From the NCBI GenBank assembly GCA_964539855.1, contig CAZIJR010000022.1:1-11854 (forward strand): a stretch of 11,854 bases of DNA. The letters are read 5' to 3'. The stretch comes from XYD1-FULL-39-28 sp964539855 (lineage in GTDB: Bacteria > Patescibacteriota > Minisyncoccia > Minisyncoccales > Staskawiczbacteraceae). Numbering within the stretch: position 1 is the first letter of the stretch; every line of letters starts with the position of its first letter. The notes beneath the pieces were generated by a model, which was given only the letters and a program-made list of their open reading frames with translations, had not been told where the DNA came from and did no database searches. Both the position numbers and the translations under genes were made by a program. Shown one piece after another: positions 1 through 5,721 of this stretch.

Positions 1-914
1 TATATGTCTAAATATTTTTTTACGACTATGGTGCTGGAAACCACCCCTACCCCTATTCCAAAAACCAACTGTATTAAAACAAAAATCCAAAAATTAGTCA
101 AGAAATAATTGAATAAGCTAAAGCCTGGCATAATAACCGAAATTTTTCCTGATAAGGCATAAGCAGACAAACCAGAAATTAAAATACAAATTACAAAAGC
201 GATTAAGCCGTAAATTATGCCCTCCATAATAAATGGTCCCCGCACAAACCAATCTGAAGCGCCCACTATTTTCATTGTGCTTATTTCATCTTTTGAACTG
301 TCTATACCAAGCTTTATGGTATTAAATACAACAAGTGCTGAAAGTATAATTAAAACAATCCCCAATCCCAATCCAACCATATTTATATTAGAAGTAATAG
401 AATAAATTTTATCAATAGTATCCTTTTTTTGTGAGAAATCCACTTTATATATAAGCTTACTAAAGGCTGAGGCTTGAATGGCATTTGAAACTTCCTCATA
501 TTGGGCAGGATCTCCGCTTGTTGTTATATTTAAGGAAGGTAAAAAAGGATTTCCTCCCACCTCTGTCAAAGCACGTTGCAAAACTGCATCCTCCTGATGT
601 TTTCCATTAAACAAAGCCAAAGCCTGCTCTTTTGAAACATACTCAATGGATTTTATGTTGGGAGACATTTTCTCAATTTCATCTTTCACCGCTAAAATGT
701 CTTCCTCTGGGGTTCCGTCGTTAAAATATGCCGCAATATCAATTTTATTTCTTATTTCAGCTGTCAGATATCCGGTAATTCCCTGAAAGAAAAAAAGAGC
801 TGAAACAAGCAAAATCGCCACAACTAAAACAAAAATAGTCGCTACAGATATCCCTTTGTTTCTACTAAAATTACTAAAAGCAAATTTAAAAACTCGAGTA
901 ATATTTGTGAACAT
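1..914 (-). CDS. ftsX: Cell division ABC-type permease FtsX (3' end at window edge)
   Basis: FtsX is the membrane partner of the ATPase FtsE. In bacteria the FtsEX complex sits at the divisome and turns on peptidoglycan hydrolases through the FtsX extracellular domain. Reading the minus strand from the ATG at 914-912 gives 304 open codons. A membrane segment lies at about residues 22-45, an extracellular domain at about 46-175, and three more membrane segments at about 180-200, 230-253 and 275-297. The family signature MKIVGASDWFVRGPF lies near residues 214-228, followed by EG. The last full codons read KKYLDI, like normal FtsX C-termini, and the final two window bases are TA, so the stop codon may be the next base. 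The length matches the usual ~300 residues. It starts 12 bases after the ftsE stop, so the two are cotranscribed. No Shine-Dalgarno sequence is visible. The identification is firm; only the exact end is unseen. Confidence 0.93.
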   Translation of the reverse strand, partial: MFTNITRVFKFAFSNFSRNKGISVATIFVLVVAILLVSALFFFQGITGYLTAEIRNKIDIAAYFNDGTPEEDILAVKDEIEKMSPNIKSIEYVSKEQALALFNGKHQEDAVLQRALTEVGGNPFLPSLNITTSGDPAQYEEVSNAIQASAFSKLIYKVDFSQKKDTIDKIYSITSNINMVGLGLGIVLIILSALVVFNTIKLGIDSSKDEISTMKIVGASDWFVRGPFIMEGIIYGLIAFVICILISGLSAYALSGKISVIMPGFSLFNYFLTNFWIFVLIQLVFGIGVGVVSSTIVVKKYLDI

Positions 915-926
915 AGCGAATAAAAA

Positions 927-1625
927 TTAAATAATAAATTGTCCTTGCTTTTCGTCTCTTATTATTCTTCCTCCAACTAGCGTTACAACTCTTTTTTCCA
1001 ATTTATTTACTACTTCCCTGTCGTGTGTCAATAAAATAACCGTGGTCCCAGCCTTATTTATTTTTTCTAAAAGAAAAATTACCTCGTAGGTATTATAAGG
1101 ATCTAGATTTCCTGTAGGTTCGTCGGCAATTATTATCTTAGGATGGCTAACTAAAGCTCTGGCTATGGCAAGCCTTTGCTGTTCTCCTCCAGAAAGCTCC
1201 TTGGGAAAATTGTCAGTCTTTTCCGAAAGTCCTATAAGCTCAAGAACTTTTGGAACTTCTTTTTTTATTTCACCGTAGCTTTTACCTTCAATCTCCAAAA
1301 TATATGCAACATTTTCATAAACAGTCTTAGCAGGTAAAAGCTTGTAATCCTGATATATTCCGCTTATGCTTCTTCGCATACTCTGTATTTCAAACGAATC
1401 TGCATTGCGTAAATTTTTACCTTTAAAATAAACATCTCCGTAGGTCGGCTCTTCCATGCCAAGTATTAGGCGAGTCAATGTTGTTTTTCCGGCGCCGGAT
1501 TTTCCCACAACAGAGATAAACTCTCCTTCACTTATTTCAAATGAAACATCCTGCAAGACAGCTGTCGGGGACCCGCTCGGAGAATGAGCGGGATAAATTT
1601 TTGTTACTTTTTCAAATTTAATCAT
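927..1625 (-). CDS. ftsE: Cell division ATP-binding protein FtsE
   Basis: FtsE is the cytoplasmic ATPase of the FtsEX divisome complex and couples ATP hydrolysis to control of cell-wall hydrolases. All ABC ATPase motifs are present in its 232 residues: Walker A GKSGAGKTT at 41-49, Q-loop Q92, signature LSGGEQQR at 144-151, Walker B IIIADEP at 164-170, then TGNLD and the H-loop His201. Gene context (ftsX directly downstream, prfB upstream) separates it from LolD/MacB-type relatives. Its ATG overlaps the prfB stop by 8 bases, so translation is probably coupled. Residues 12-18 (PAHSPSG) are encoded by a perfect 7-bp GC-rich inverted repeat. Family members usually have only two or three residues between the Tyr of this N-terminal strand and the following hydrophobic strand, so this looks like a small in-frame insertion. 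Confidence 0.95.
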   Translation of the reverse strand: MIKFEKVTKIYPAHSPSGSPTAVLQDVSFEISEGEFISVVGKSGAGKTTLTRLILGMEEPTYGDVYFKGKNLRNADSFEIQSMRRSISGIYQDYKLLPAKTVYENVAYILEIEGKSYGEIKKEVPKVLELIGLSEKTDNFPKELSGGEQQRLAIARALVSHPKIIIADEPTGNLDPYNTYEVIFLLEKINKAGTTVILLTHDREVVNKLEKRVVTLVGGRIIRDEKQGQFII

Positions 1626-2725
1626 TGTATTTTAACTCTGCTTGGATGAAATTTTCTAAGTCTCCGTCTAAAACGGAATCTGGGTCTGAACTTTCATACT
1701 GTGTTCTTATATCTTTTACCATTTTATATGGGTGTAGCACATAAGACCTTATCTGGTTGCCCCATGATGCTGAAATGGCATCTCCTTTTATATCCTTCAG
1801 TTCTTTTTCGCGGTTTTCTTCTTTTAGTTGGTTGAGCTTTGCGTACAAAATTTTCATTGCTCTCTCTTTGTTTTTGCCCTGCAATCTTTCTGTCTGACAA
1901 GAAACCACAATGCCAGTGGAAATATGCGTTATCCTTATAGCGGACTCGGTTTTATTTACATATTGTCCTCCAGGACCGGATGCACGAAATGTATCCACTT
2001 TCAAATCCTCGGGCCTAATCTCTATGTCTGTTTCGGTTTCCTTAATTTCTGGTAAAATATTAACAAGTGCAAAAGATGTCTGGCGTAAACTTTTTGCATT
2101 AAACGGTGACTGCCTAACCAGCCTGTGTACTCCTGATTCTTTTTTTAAAAACCCATAAGCATATTTTCCTTTTATATCCAGAGTAACAGACTTTGTTCCT
2201 ATTCTGCCTTCCGGTCCTCCAGATTCGCCAAAGGCTTGATGAAGAATTTCTGTTTTGAATCCTTTTGTCGCACAATATCTTTCGTACATTCTTAAAAGCA
2301 TTGTTGCCCAGTCCTGAGAATCCTGCCCCCCAGCTCCAGAAAATATTTCTAAAAGAGCGTTATTTTTGTCATATTTCCCAGATAAAAAAATTTTGTTTTC
2401 TGATTTGCTAATTTTTAATTTTAAATTATTATATCTTTTTTCCAGGTCTTTTTGCAAACTCTCGTCATCTTCTCCCAGCGTAGCCATTTCGCTTAGGTCC
2501 ACCAGCTCTTTTACTAAATTACCCGTGTTTTCAATCTGTTCCTTTAACTCAGATATTTTTTGCTGTATTTCGGTTGCTTTTTTGTTATCATCCCAAAAAC
2601 CCGGCTTCTGTGTCTCCTTCTCAAGTTTCAAAATCTCTTTTTCTTTCGCGTCTAAATCAAAGACAGTCTCTCAAATTTTGGAGACTTTTTTGTAGCTCTT
2701 GAATTTTAAGAGTCAAATCTGACAT
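1618..2725 (-). CDS. prfB: Peptide chain release factor 2, with programmed +1 frameshift
   Basis: RF2 recognises UGA and UAA stop codons in the ribosomal A site and triggers release of the finished protein. The reading frame is split. An ATG at 2725 opens 22 codons ending CTT and then TGA at 2659-2657. Slipping +1 at CTT-T continues as DLDAKEKEIL and gives a total of 368 residues, matching the usual ~365. With that numbering the stop-codon recognition tripeptide SPF is at 206-208 and the catalytic GGQ at 252-254, almost exactly the Escherichia coli positions. SPF, rather than the RF1 motif PxT, makes this RF2. The TTG at 2631-2629 is in the second frame but is codon 32 of the fused protein, not the true start. 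A -10-like TATGAT lies 11 bases before the ATG. The gene follows a non-coding RNA with its own terminator and overlaps ftsE by 8 bases. Confidence 0.96.
2656..2662 (-). promoter_or_regulatory. RF2 +1 programmed frameshift site (CTT-TGA)
   Basis: The shift site reads CTT TGA T on the minus strand, the same slippery Leu codon plus UGA used by prfB genes in many bacteria. When RF2 is scarce, termination at UGA is slow and the ribosome slips forward one base, making more RF2. In E. coli a Shine-Dalgarno-like AGGGGG three bases before CUU stimulates the slip. Here the matching position reads AGAGAC, followed by TGT, so the stimulator is weak or absent. The fused protein aligns with RF2 on both sides of the slip, which supports the assignment. 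Confidence 0.92.
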
Positions 2726-2736
2726 TAATTTAACTT

Positions 2737-2742
2737 ATCATA
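2737..2742 (-). promoter_or_regulatory. Candidate -10 box for prfB
   Basis: TATGAT lies 11 bases upstream of the prfB ATG and just after the T-run that ends the upstream RNA. A start site 6-7 bases downstream would leave a leader of only about 5 bases. No convincing -35 hexamer is visible 16-18 bases upstream, because that space is taken by the terminator. AT-rich DNA produces such hexamers by chance, so this is tentative. Confidence 0.4.
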
Positions 2743-2751
2743 TTTTTTAAT

Positions 2752-2831
2752 AAAAAAAAAGCGGGAGTCCAAGATGAAACCTTTGCGCAGGTGCTATTGC
2801 ACCACGCGGGGGCATTCTATCCTGGACTCCC
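2752..2831 (-). terminator. Rho-independent terminator of the non-coding RNA
   Basis: A 9-bp perfect stem (2831-2823 with 2771-2763) is followed by GC and nine T at 2760-2752 on the minus strand. The stem encloses about 50 bases that fold further, so it is a long terminator arm, not a minimal hairpin. It ends 26 bases before the prfB ATG. It could therefore act as a simple RNA 3' end or as a conditional attenuator for prfB-ftsE-ftsX. Confidence 0.75.
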
Positions 2832-2953
2832 TAAGCGGAAGCTCTGTAATAATCCTGCCCTTCGGGCAAGGCAAAACTTTTAGCAGGATTGTGGCACCGA
2901 GCCTACAGAGCTCCTTTGAGGCAGACCCCCCCCTCTACATAAAACTCTGCCTA
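2752..2953 (-). ncRNA. Structured non-coding RNA of unknown family, upstream of prfB
   Basis: This ~200-nt stretch has no credible ORF but has its own promoter and terminator on the minus strand, and it is far more GC-rich than its surroundings. Three helices can be read. Helix A pairs 2952-2946 with 2925-2919 (AGGCAGA/TCTGCCT, 7 bp) and its loop holds eight consecutive G. Helix B pairs 2914-2904 with 2848-2838 (11 bp, one G-U). Inside it AATCCTGC/GCAGGATT pairs 2890-2883 with 2858-2851 (8 bp). Helix C pairs 2831-2823 with 2771-2763 (GGGAGTCCA/TGGACTCCC, 9 bp), encloses an imperfect stem tipped by GGTGC-AATA-GCACC, and is followed by a T9 run. I do not find the signature sequences of tmRNA, RNase P RNA, SRP RNA or a T-box. 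It may be a free small RNA or a leader that attenuates prfB. Confidence 0.75.
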
Positions 2954-2959
2954 TGTTTT

Positions 2960-2988
2960 ATAGTAACAAATATTACGCAAAATATCAA
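2960..2988 (-). promoter_or_regulatory. Promoter of the non-coding RNA
   Basis: On the minus strand TTGATA (2988-2983) and TACTAT (2965-2960) are separated by exactly 17 bases, the optimal sigma-70 spacing. Transcription would start near 2953-2951, right at the first strand of helix A. The promoter sits between the 3' end of tRNA-Thr and the RNA, so the RNA need not depend on the upstream tRNA transcript. Confidence 0.65.
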
Positions 2989-3003
2989 CGGTTTCATAAA
3001 CGG

Positions 3004-3075
3004 AGCCGACAACAGGATTTGAACCTGTGACCTACTCTTTACGAAAGAGTTGCTCTACCACTGAGCTATGTCGGC
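3004..3075 (-). tRNA. tRNA-Thr (anticodon CGT)
   Basis: The minus strand folds as a full cloverleaf. The acceptor stem is GCCGACA/TGTCGGC, the D-arm GCTC-AGTGGTA-GAGC, the anticodon stem ACTCT/AGAGT with loop TTCGTAA (anticodon CGT, reading ACG), and the T-arm ACAGG-TTCAAAT-CCTGT. The discriminator base is T. The three bases after it are CCG, so CCA is not encoded and must be added by the CCA-adding enzyme. It lies 14 bases after tRNA-Gly. Confidence 0.95.
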
Positions 3076-3089
3076 AAAATTAAAATATC

Positions 3090-3163
3090 TGGAGCGAGTG
3101 AGGGGAATCGAACCCCCGTCTGTTCCTTGGGAAGGAACTATTCTGCCGTTGAACCACACTCGC
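3090..3163 (-). tRNA. tRNA-Gly (anticodon CCC)
   Basis: The minus strand gives acceptor stem GCGAGTG/CACTCGC, a D-arm closed by GTTC/GAAT (one G-U pair), anticodon stem GTTCC/GGAAC with loop TTCCCAA (anticodon CCC, reading GGG), and T-arm GGGGG-TTCGATT-CCCCT. The discriminator T is followed by an encoded CCA at 3092-3090, unlike the neighbouring tRNA-Thr. It starts 18 bases after the stop codon of the ftsB-like gene and is probably processed from that transcript. Confidence 0.95.
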
Positions 3164-3181
3164 ACTTATGGATATATTATC

Positions 3182-3586
3182 TCAAAACTTACTTTTTATC
3201 CAGCTCCACACACCGCCAAGCCATCCCGTCCAAGGGTTTTCGGGGCCTATGGCTTCTTTCGGACCTTCTTCTGCGGCAATGAATGTTACTGCCTTTTCTC
3301 CAGGTTTTTGTTCGCCAAGCTGTTCATAAGCAATTTTTTCTAAATAATCTATATTGTCAGCGTTTGCAATCTCATCTTTAAGCTTTTGATTACCTTTTTC
3401 TAATTGCTCAATCTGTTTTTGATAAAAATTAACCTGTAAGGTAAGTTCTTCTCGTCTTTTATGTATTTTAAAATCTATAATAATTAAAACAACTGCAATA
3501 AAAATAAGTAAAATTGCGACGCCTTGAAATAAAAAATTACTCCATGAAAATTTACCCTTTTCTTTTTTTTTAAAATTTGCTATCAT
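3182..3586 (-). CDS. FtsB/DivIC-like septum formation initiator protein
   Basis: Small bitopic proteins of this family (FtsB in proteobacteria, DivIC in Gram-positives) bridge the divisome by pairing with FtsL and FtsQ/DivIB. The 134-residue product has a short basic cytoplasmic tail, one membrane segment at about 19-38, a charged coiled coil at about 42-75, and then the family-type YLEKIAYEQLGEQKPGE segment at 81-97. The C-terminal end is richer in Trp and Gly (WTGWLGGVWSWIKSKF) and looks lineage-specific. The ATG at 3586 is chosen because no other start precedes the membrane segment. No Shine-Dalgarno sequence is seen. It is the first gene of a block continuing into two tRNA genes and, further on, prfB-ftsE-ftsX, so division genes cluster here. 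FtsL-type proteins share this layout, so I give no gene symbol. Confidence 0.8.
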   Translation of the reverse strand: MIANFKKKEKGKFSWSNFLFQGVAILLIFIAVVLIIIDFKIHKRREELTLQVNFYQKQIEQLEKGNQKLKDEIANADNIDYLEKIAYEQLGEQKPGEKAVTFIAAEEGPKEAIGPENPWTGWLGGVWSWIKSKF

Positions 3587-3590
3587 ATAA
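3581..3590. promoter_or_regulatory. Candidate divergent promoter with overlapping -10 boxes
   Basis: The plus strand reads TGC-TATCAT at 3578-3586, an extended -10 form, 6 bases before the ATG of the small plus-strand gene. The same bases contain TATGAT on the minus strand at 3588-3583. Overlapping symmetric -10 elements are a known feature of bidirectional promoters. The plus-strand start site would fall at or next to the ATG at 3593, giving a leaderless mRNA. The minus-strand box overlaps the ftsB-like ATG and so cannot serve that start codon. Treat the bidirectional part as a hypothesis. Confidence 0.35.
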
Positions 3591-3592
3591 AA

Positions 3593-3688
3593 ATGAAAAC
3601 TAAAAAACTTTTTAAAATTACTTGGATTATTTTGATAAGCCTAGTAGCAGTAAGCATGCTGTTGTTCTCAGTTGCACCACTTTTCTAA
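3593..3688 (+). CDS. 31-residue single-pass membrane peptide
   Basis: This short reading frame runs from ATG at 3593 to TAA at 3686-3688 and encodes 31 residues. A Lys-rich start (MKTKKLFK) is followed by an unbroken hydrophobic stretch from about residue 9 to the end (ITWIILISLVAVSMLLFSVAPLF). This is a positive-inside, single-pass topology with almost nothing outside the membrane. Support for a real gene is contextual: an extended -10 TATCAT ends 6 bases before the ATG, and a bidirectional terminator begins 14 bases after the stop. That terminator would otherwise serve only the converging gene. It is divergent from the ftsB-like gene with 6 bases between start codons. I do not recognise a family. 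It could be a small divisome accessory peptide, a hydrophobic toxin-like peptide or a chance ORF. Confidence 0.55.
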   Translation: MKTKKLFKITWIILISLVAVSMLLFSVAPLF

Positions 3689-3702
3689 ATTAATTCTATC
3701 AT

Positions 3703-3732
3703 AAAAAAACCCGTCTTTAAAGACGGGTTTTT
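3703..3732. terminator. Bidirectional Rho-independent terminator
   Basis: CCCGTCTTT at 3710-3718 pairs perfectly with AAAGACGGG at 3719-3727, with A7 on the left and T5 on the right. It therefore reads as a stem plus U-run on both strands. It serves the minus-strand gene ending at 3752 and the plus-strand peptide gene ending at 3688, which converge on it. A weaker palindrome AGCGTTTT/AAAATGCT follows at 3733-3748. Confidence 0.9.
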
Positions 3733-3751
3733 AGCGTTTTAAAATGCTCAA

Positions 3752-4294
3752 TTATGCCAATCCTACTGCGTTTATGGCAGTTTCAAAAATGTTTAATATC
3801 TGCTTAGCTTGATCATCAGACAATTTATAGTCAGGGTCATAAACAATGGAATTTCTAACTTCATGAGCCTGTATTAAATCTCTCCGCATAGCTTCCAGTA
3901 ATTTTCCGGACTTTTCCACCGTCTCCTCAAAATTTTTACCTTCGTATCCTGCATCCTCCATTGTTTCATTAAAAAGATCTTCTGCGTCAATTATCGCCAG
4001 CTTATAATCTGCTTGAAGGCCCGATTCGGCCCTTTTTTTAATTCTGCCCCACTGCCGTGTTATTTCTCTGGTACCATAGGCCTTCCATGAAAAAAATTCC
4101 TCTACGTCCTCCAAAAATTTATACTGAAGCCAGGTTGAATTAAGCATAAAGTAAACCACAAAAGCAAGGAAAAACATTGCAAAGGAAACAAAAATTAGCT
4201 TTACAGGAAAAAGCGTATCTTGCAATTCGGGTGAAGATATAAAATAAATAAAATCGGTTATCCCAAAAAAATTGTATAAGACTTCCCAGCTCAT
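3752..4294 (-). CDS. Membrane-anchored protein with HEPN-like C-terminal domain, function unknown
   Basis: The 180-residue product has a short hydrophobic N-terminus, one clear membrane segment at about 29-51 and a cytoplasmic, mostly helical domain from about 60 to the end. The last 40 residues carry AHEVRNSIVYDPDY (143-156) followed by a long helix. This resembles the RN-x-IV-H segment of HEPN-type helical bundles, in which Arg and His belong to the R-x4-6-H motif. Here the His position is Tyr152, so RNase activity would not be expected even if the fold is right. I do not recognise a named family. It starts 14 bases after the gatA stop, behind an extended -10 (TG-C-TATAAT) that spans that stop codon, and it ends at a strong terminator. 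It is the last gene of the long operon but probably also has its own short-leader transcript. Confidence 0.7.
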   Translation of the reverse strand: MSWEVLYNFFGITDFIYFISSPELQDTLFPVKLIFVSFAMFFLAFVVYFMLNSTWLQYKFLEDVEEFFSWKAYGTREITRQWGRIKKRAESGLQADYKLAIIDAEDLFNETMEDAGYEGKNFEETVEKSGKLLEAMRRDLIQAHEVRNSIVYDPDYKLSDDQAKQILNIFETAINAVGLA

Positions 4295-4307
4295 AGCTAT
4301 TTTTTTT

Positions 4308-4316
4308 ATTATAGCA
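4308..4316 (-). promoter_or_regulatory. Extended -10 promoter ahead of the 180-residue membrane protein
   Basis: The minus strand carries TG at 4316-4315 and a perfect TATAAT at 4313-4308, one base apart, overlapping the gatA stop codon. The box ends 13 bases before the downstream ATG, so a start 6-7 bases further would leave a leader of about 7 bases. No -35 hexamer is obvious, as is common for extended -10 promoters. Confidence 0.55.
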
Positions 4317-5721
4317 TTTTTTCCATCTCTTGCGCTACCGCCAAAATTTTGTTCTCCTGAAAATGATTTCCAATTATCTGCAAACCCACGGGTAGATTCC
4401 CAGCTTTCCCAGCAGGCATAGATATAGCAGGAACACCGGCTAGGTTTATAGGAATAGTATAAACATCTGCTAAATACATTGACAATGGGTCGGCTGTTTT
4501 TTCACCTATCTTAAAAGCTGGCGTTGGAGAAACCGGACAAAATAATAAATCCACTTCCTTAAATGCTTTTTCAAAATCCTGTCTTACCAGTTTCCTAACC
4601 TCCTGGGCTTTTTTGTAATAAGCATCGTAATATCCAGAAGACAAGCTATAGGTCCCCAATATAATTCTTCTTTTAACTTCTGGCCCAAATCCTTGTCCTC
4701 TTGTTTTTATATAAACATCCAGCAAATCTTTTCCATCAACCGATAGCCCATATTTTATTCCATCAAACCTGGCTAAATTGGCCGATACTTCAGATGGAGC
4801 TATTATATAATAACAAGCCACTGCAAATTCTGTACTGGGTAAACTTATCTCAACTATTTTTGCGCCAGCACCTTCTGCTTTATTAATCGCACCCCTGATT
4901 ATTTTTTCAACTTCTGGGTCAATACCTTTGCCAAAATATTCCTTTGGGACTCCAATTTTCAATCCCTTAAAATCCGCGTCTGTTTTTTTATAAGAATAAT
5001 CAACGGAAGTAGCATCCATTTCGTCTTTTCCGGATATTGCTTTTAAAACAAGCTCCATATCCCCTATGTTTTTTGCCATTGGCCCTATCTGCTCTAAAGA
5101 TGATCCAAAAGAAATTAGTCCAAAACGGGAAACTGATCCGTATGTTGGATATATCCCAGCAACCCCACAAAAGCTGGCCGGCAGCCTAACAGAGCTTCCT
5201 GTATCAGATCCTAGCGAAAAGGCGGCCATTTCAGCGGCTACTGCAGCTGCAGAGCCACCCGAGCTTCCTCCCGACACGCGCGTTTTATCGTGTGGGTTTT
5301 TTGTCACACCAAAAGCCGAATTCTCAGTAGACGAACCCATGGCAAATTCATCTAAATTGGTTTTTCCTAAAATAATACTCCCCTGCTCCTTTAGTTTTTT
5401 GATAACCGTTGCGTCGTAAGGCGCCACATAGTTCTCTAAAATTTTAGAGGCTGCTGTACATTTTTGCCCCTCCACTAAAATGGCATCTTTTATGGCACAA
5501 GGAATTCCGGTTAATTCTGTAAAATTTCCTAATTTTATTCTTTCATCAGCCTTTTCTGCTTCTTTTAAAGCAGATTCCTGGGCCACAGACAAAAAGGCAT
5601 TAAGATCTTTATCAAATTTTTTTATGTTTGCTAAGTAGGCTTTTGTAAGTTCAACAGACGAAAAATCTTTATTTTTAAGACCTTCGTGCGTTTGCCTAAT
5701 TGTAAAATTAGTTAATTCCAT
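4309..5721 (-). CDS. gatA: Glutamyl-tRNA(Gln)/aspartyl-tRNA(Asn) amidotransferase subunit A
   Basis: GatA is the glutaminase of the GatCAB complex. It frees ammonia from glutamine, which GatB then uses to convert misacylated Glu-tRNA(Gln) (and often Asp-tRNA(Asn)) to the correct product. The 470 residues span the normal family length. The Ser-cisSer-Lys triad is visible as Lys78 (AIKDAIL), Ser153 (in GGSSGGS) and Ser177 (in DTGSSVR). Some usually fixed neighbours differ: the common DTGGS-I/V-RQPA is DTGSSVRLPA here, and the segment after it reads YPTYGSVSR where K-PTYGRVSR is usual. The triad itself is intact. The ATG overlaps the gatC stop by one base (TAATG), which indicates coupled translation. 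GatB is not in the window. The 3' end contains a promoter for the next gene. Confidence 0.96.
   Translation of the reverse strand: MELTNFTIRQTHEGLKNKDFSSVELTKAYLANIKKFDKDLNAFLSVAQESALKEAEKADERIKLGNFTELTGIPCAIKDAILVEGQKCTAASKILENYVAPYDATVIKKLKEQGSIILGKTNLDEFAMGSSTENSAFGVTKNPHDKTRVSGGSSGGSAAAVAAEMAAFSLGSDTGSSVRLPASFCGVAGIYPTYGSVSRFGLISFGSSLEQIGPMAKNIGDMELVLKAISGKDEMDATSVDYSYKKTDADFKGLKIGVPKEYFGKGIDPEVEKIIRGAINKAEGAGAKIVEISLPSTEFAVACYYIIAPSEVSANLARFDGIKYGLSVDGKDLLDVYIKTRGQGFGPEVKRRIILGTYSLSSGYYDAYYKKAQEVRKLVRQDFEKAFKEVDLLFCPVSPTPAFKIGEKTADPLSMYLADVYTIPINLAGVPAISMPAGKAGNLPVGLQIIGNHFQENKILAVAQEMEKML

Noticed and set aside
217..405. 62-codon plus-strand ORF at the left end
   Set aside because: It is antisense to the membrane segments of ftsX, which has clear family motifs on the minus strand.
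1618..2631. Independent prfB start at the TTG at 2631
   Set aside because: The upstream 22 codons plus CTT-TGA slip restore a full-length RF2 N-terminus, so the TTG is an internal Leu codon.
2752..2953. tmRNA, RNase P RNA, SRP RNA or T-box as identity of the RNA
   Set aside because: No tRNA-like ends, no GAGGAAAGTCC-type core, no GGAAGGAAGCAGCC-type SRP tip and no T-box antiterminator sequence could be found. GGTGCCACAATCCTGC only loosely recalls part of an S-box (SAM-I), and the rest of that core is missing.
2774..3022. 82-codon plus-strand ORF across the non-coding RNA and the end of tRNA-Thr
   Set aside because: It lies opposite a promoter, strong helices, a terminator and a tRNA, and its protein has no recognisable features.
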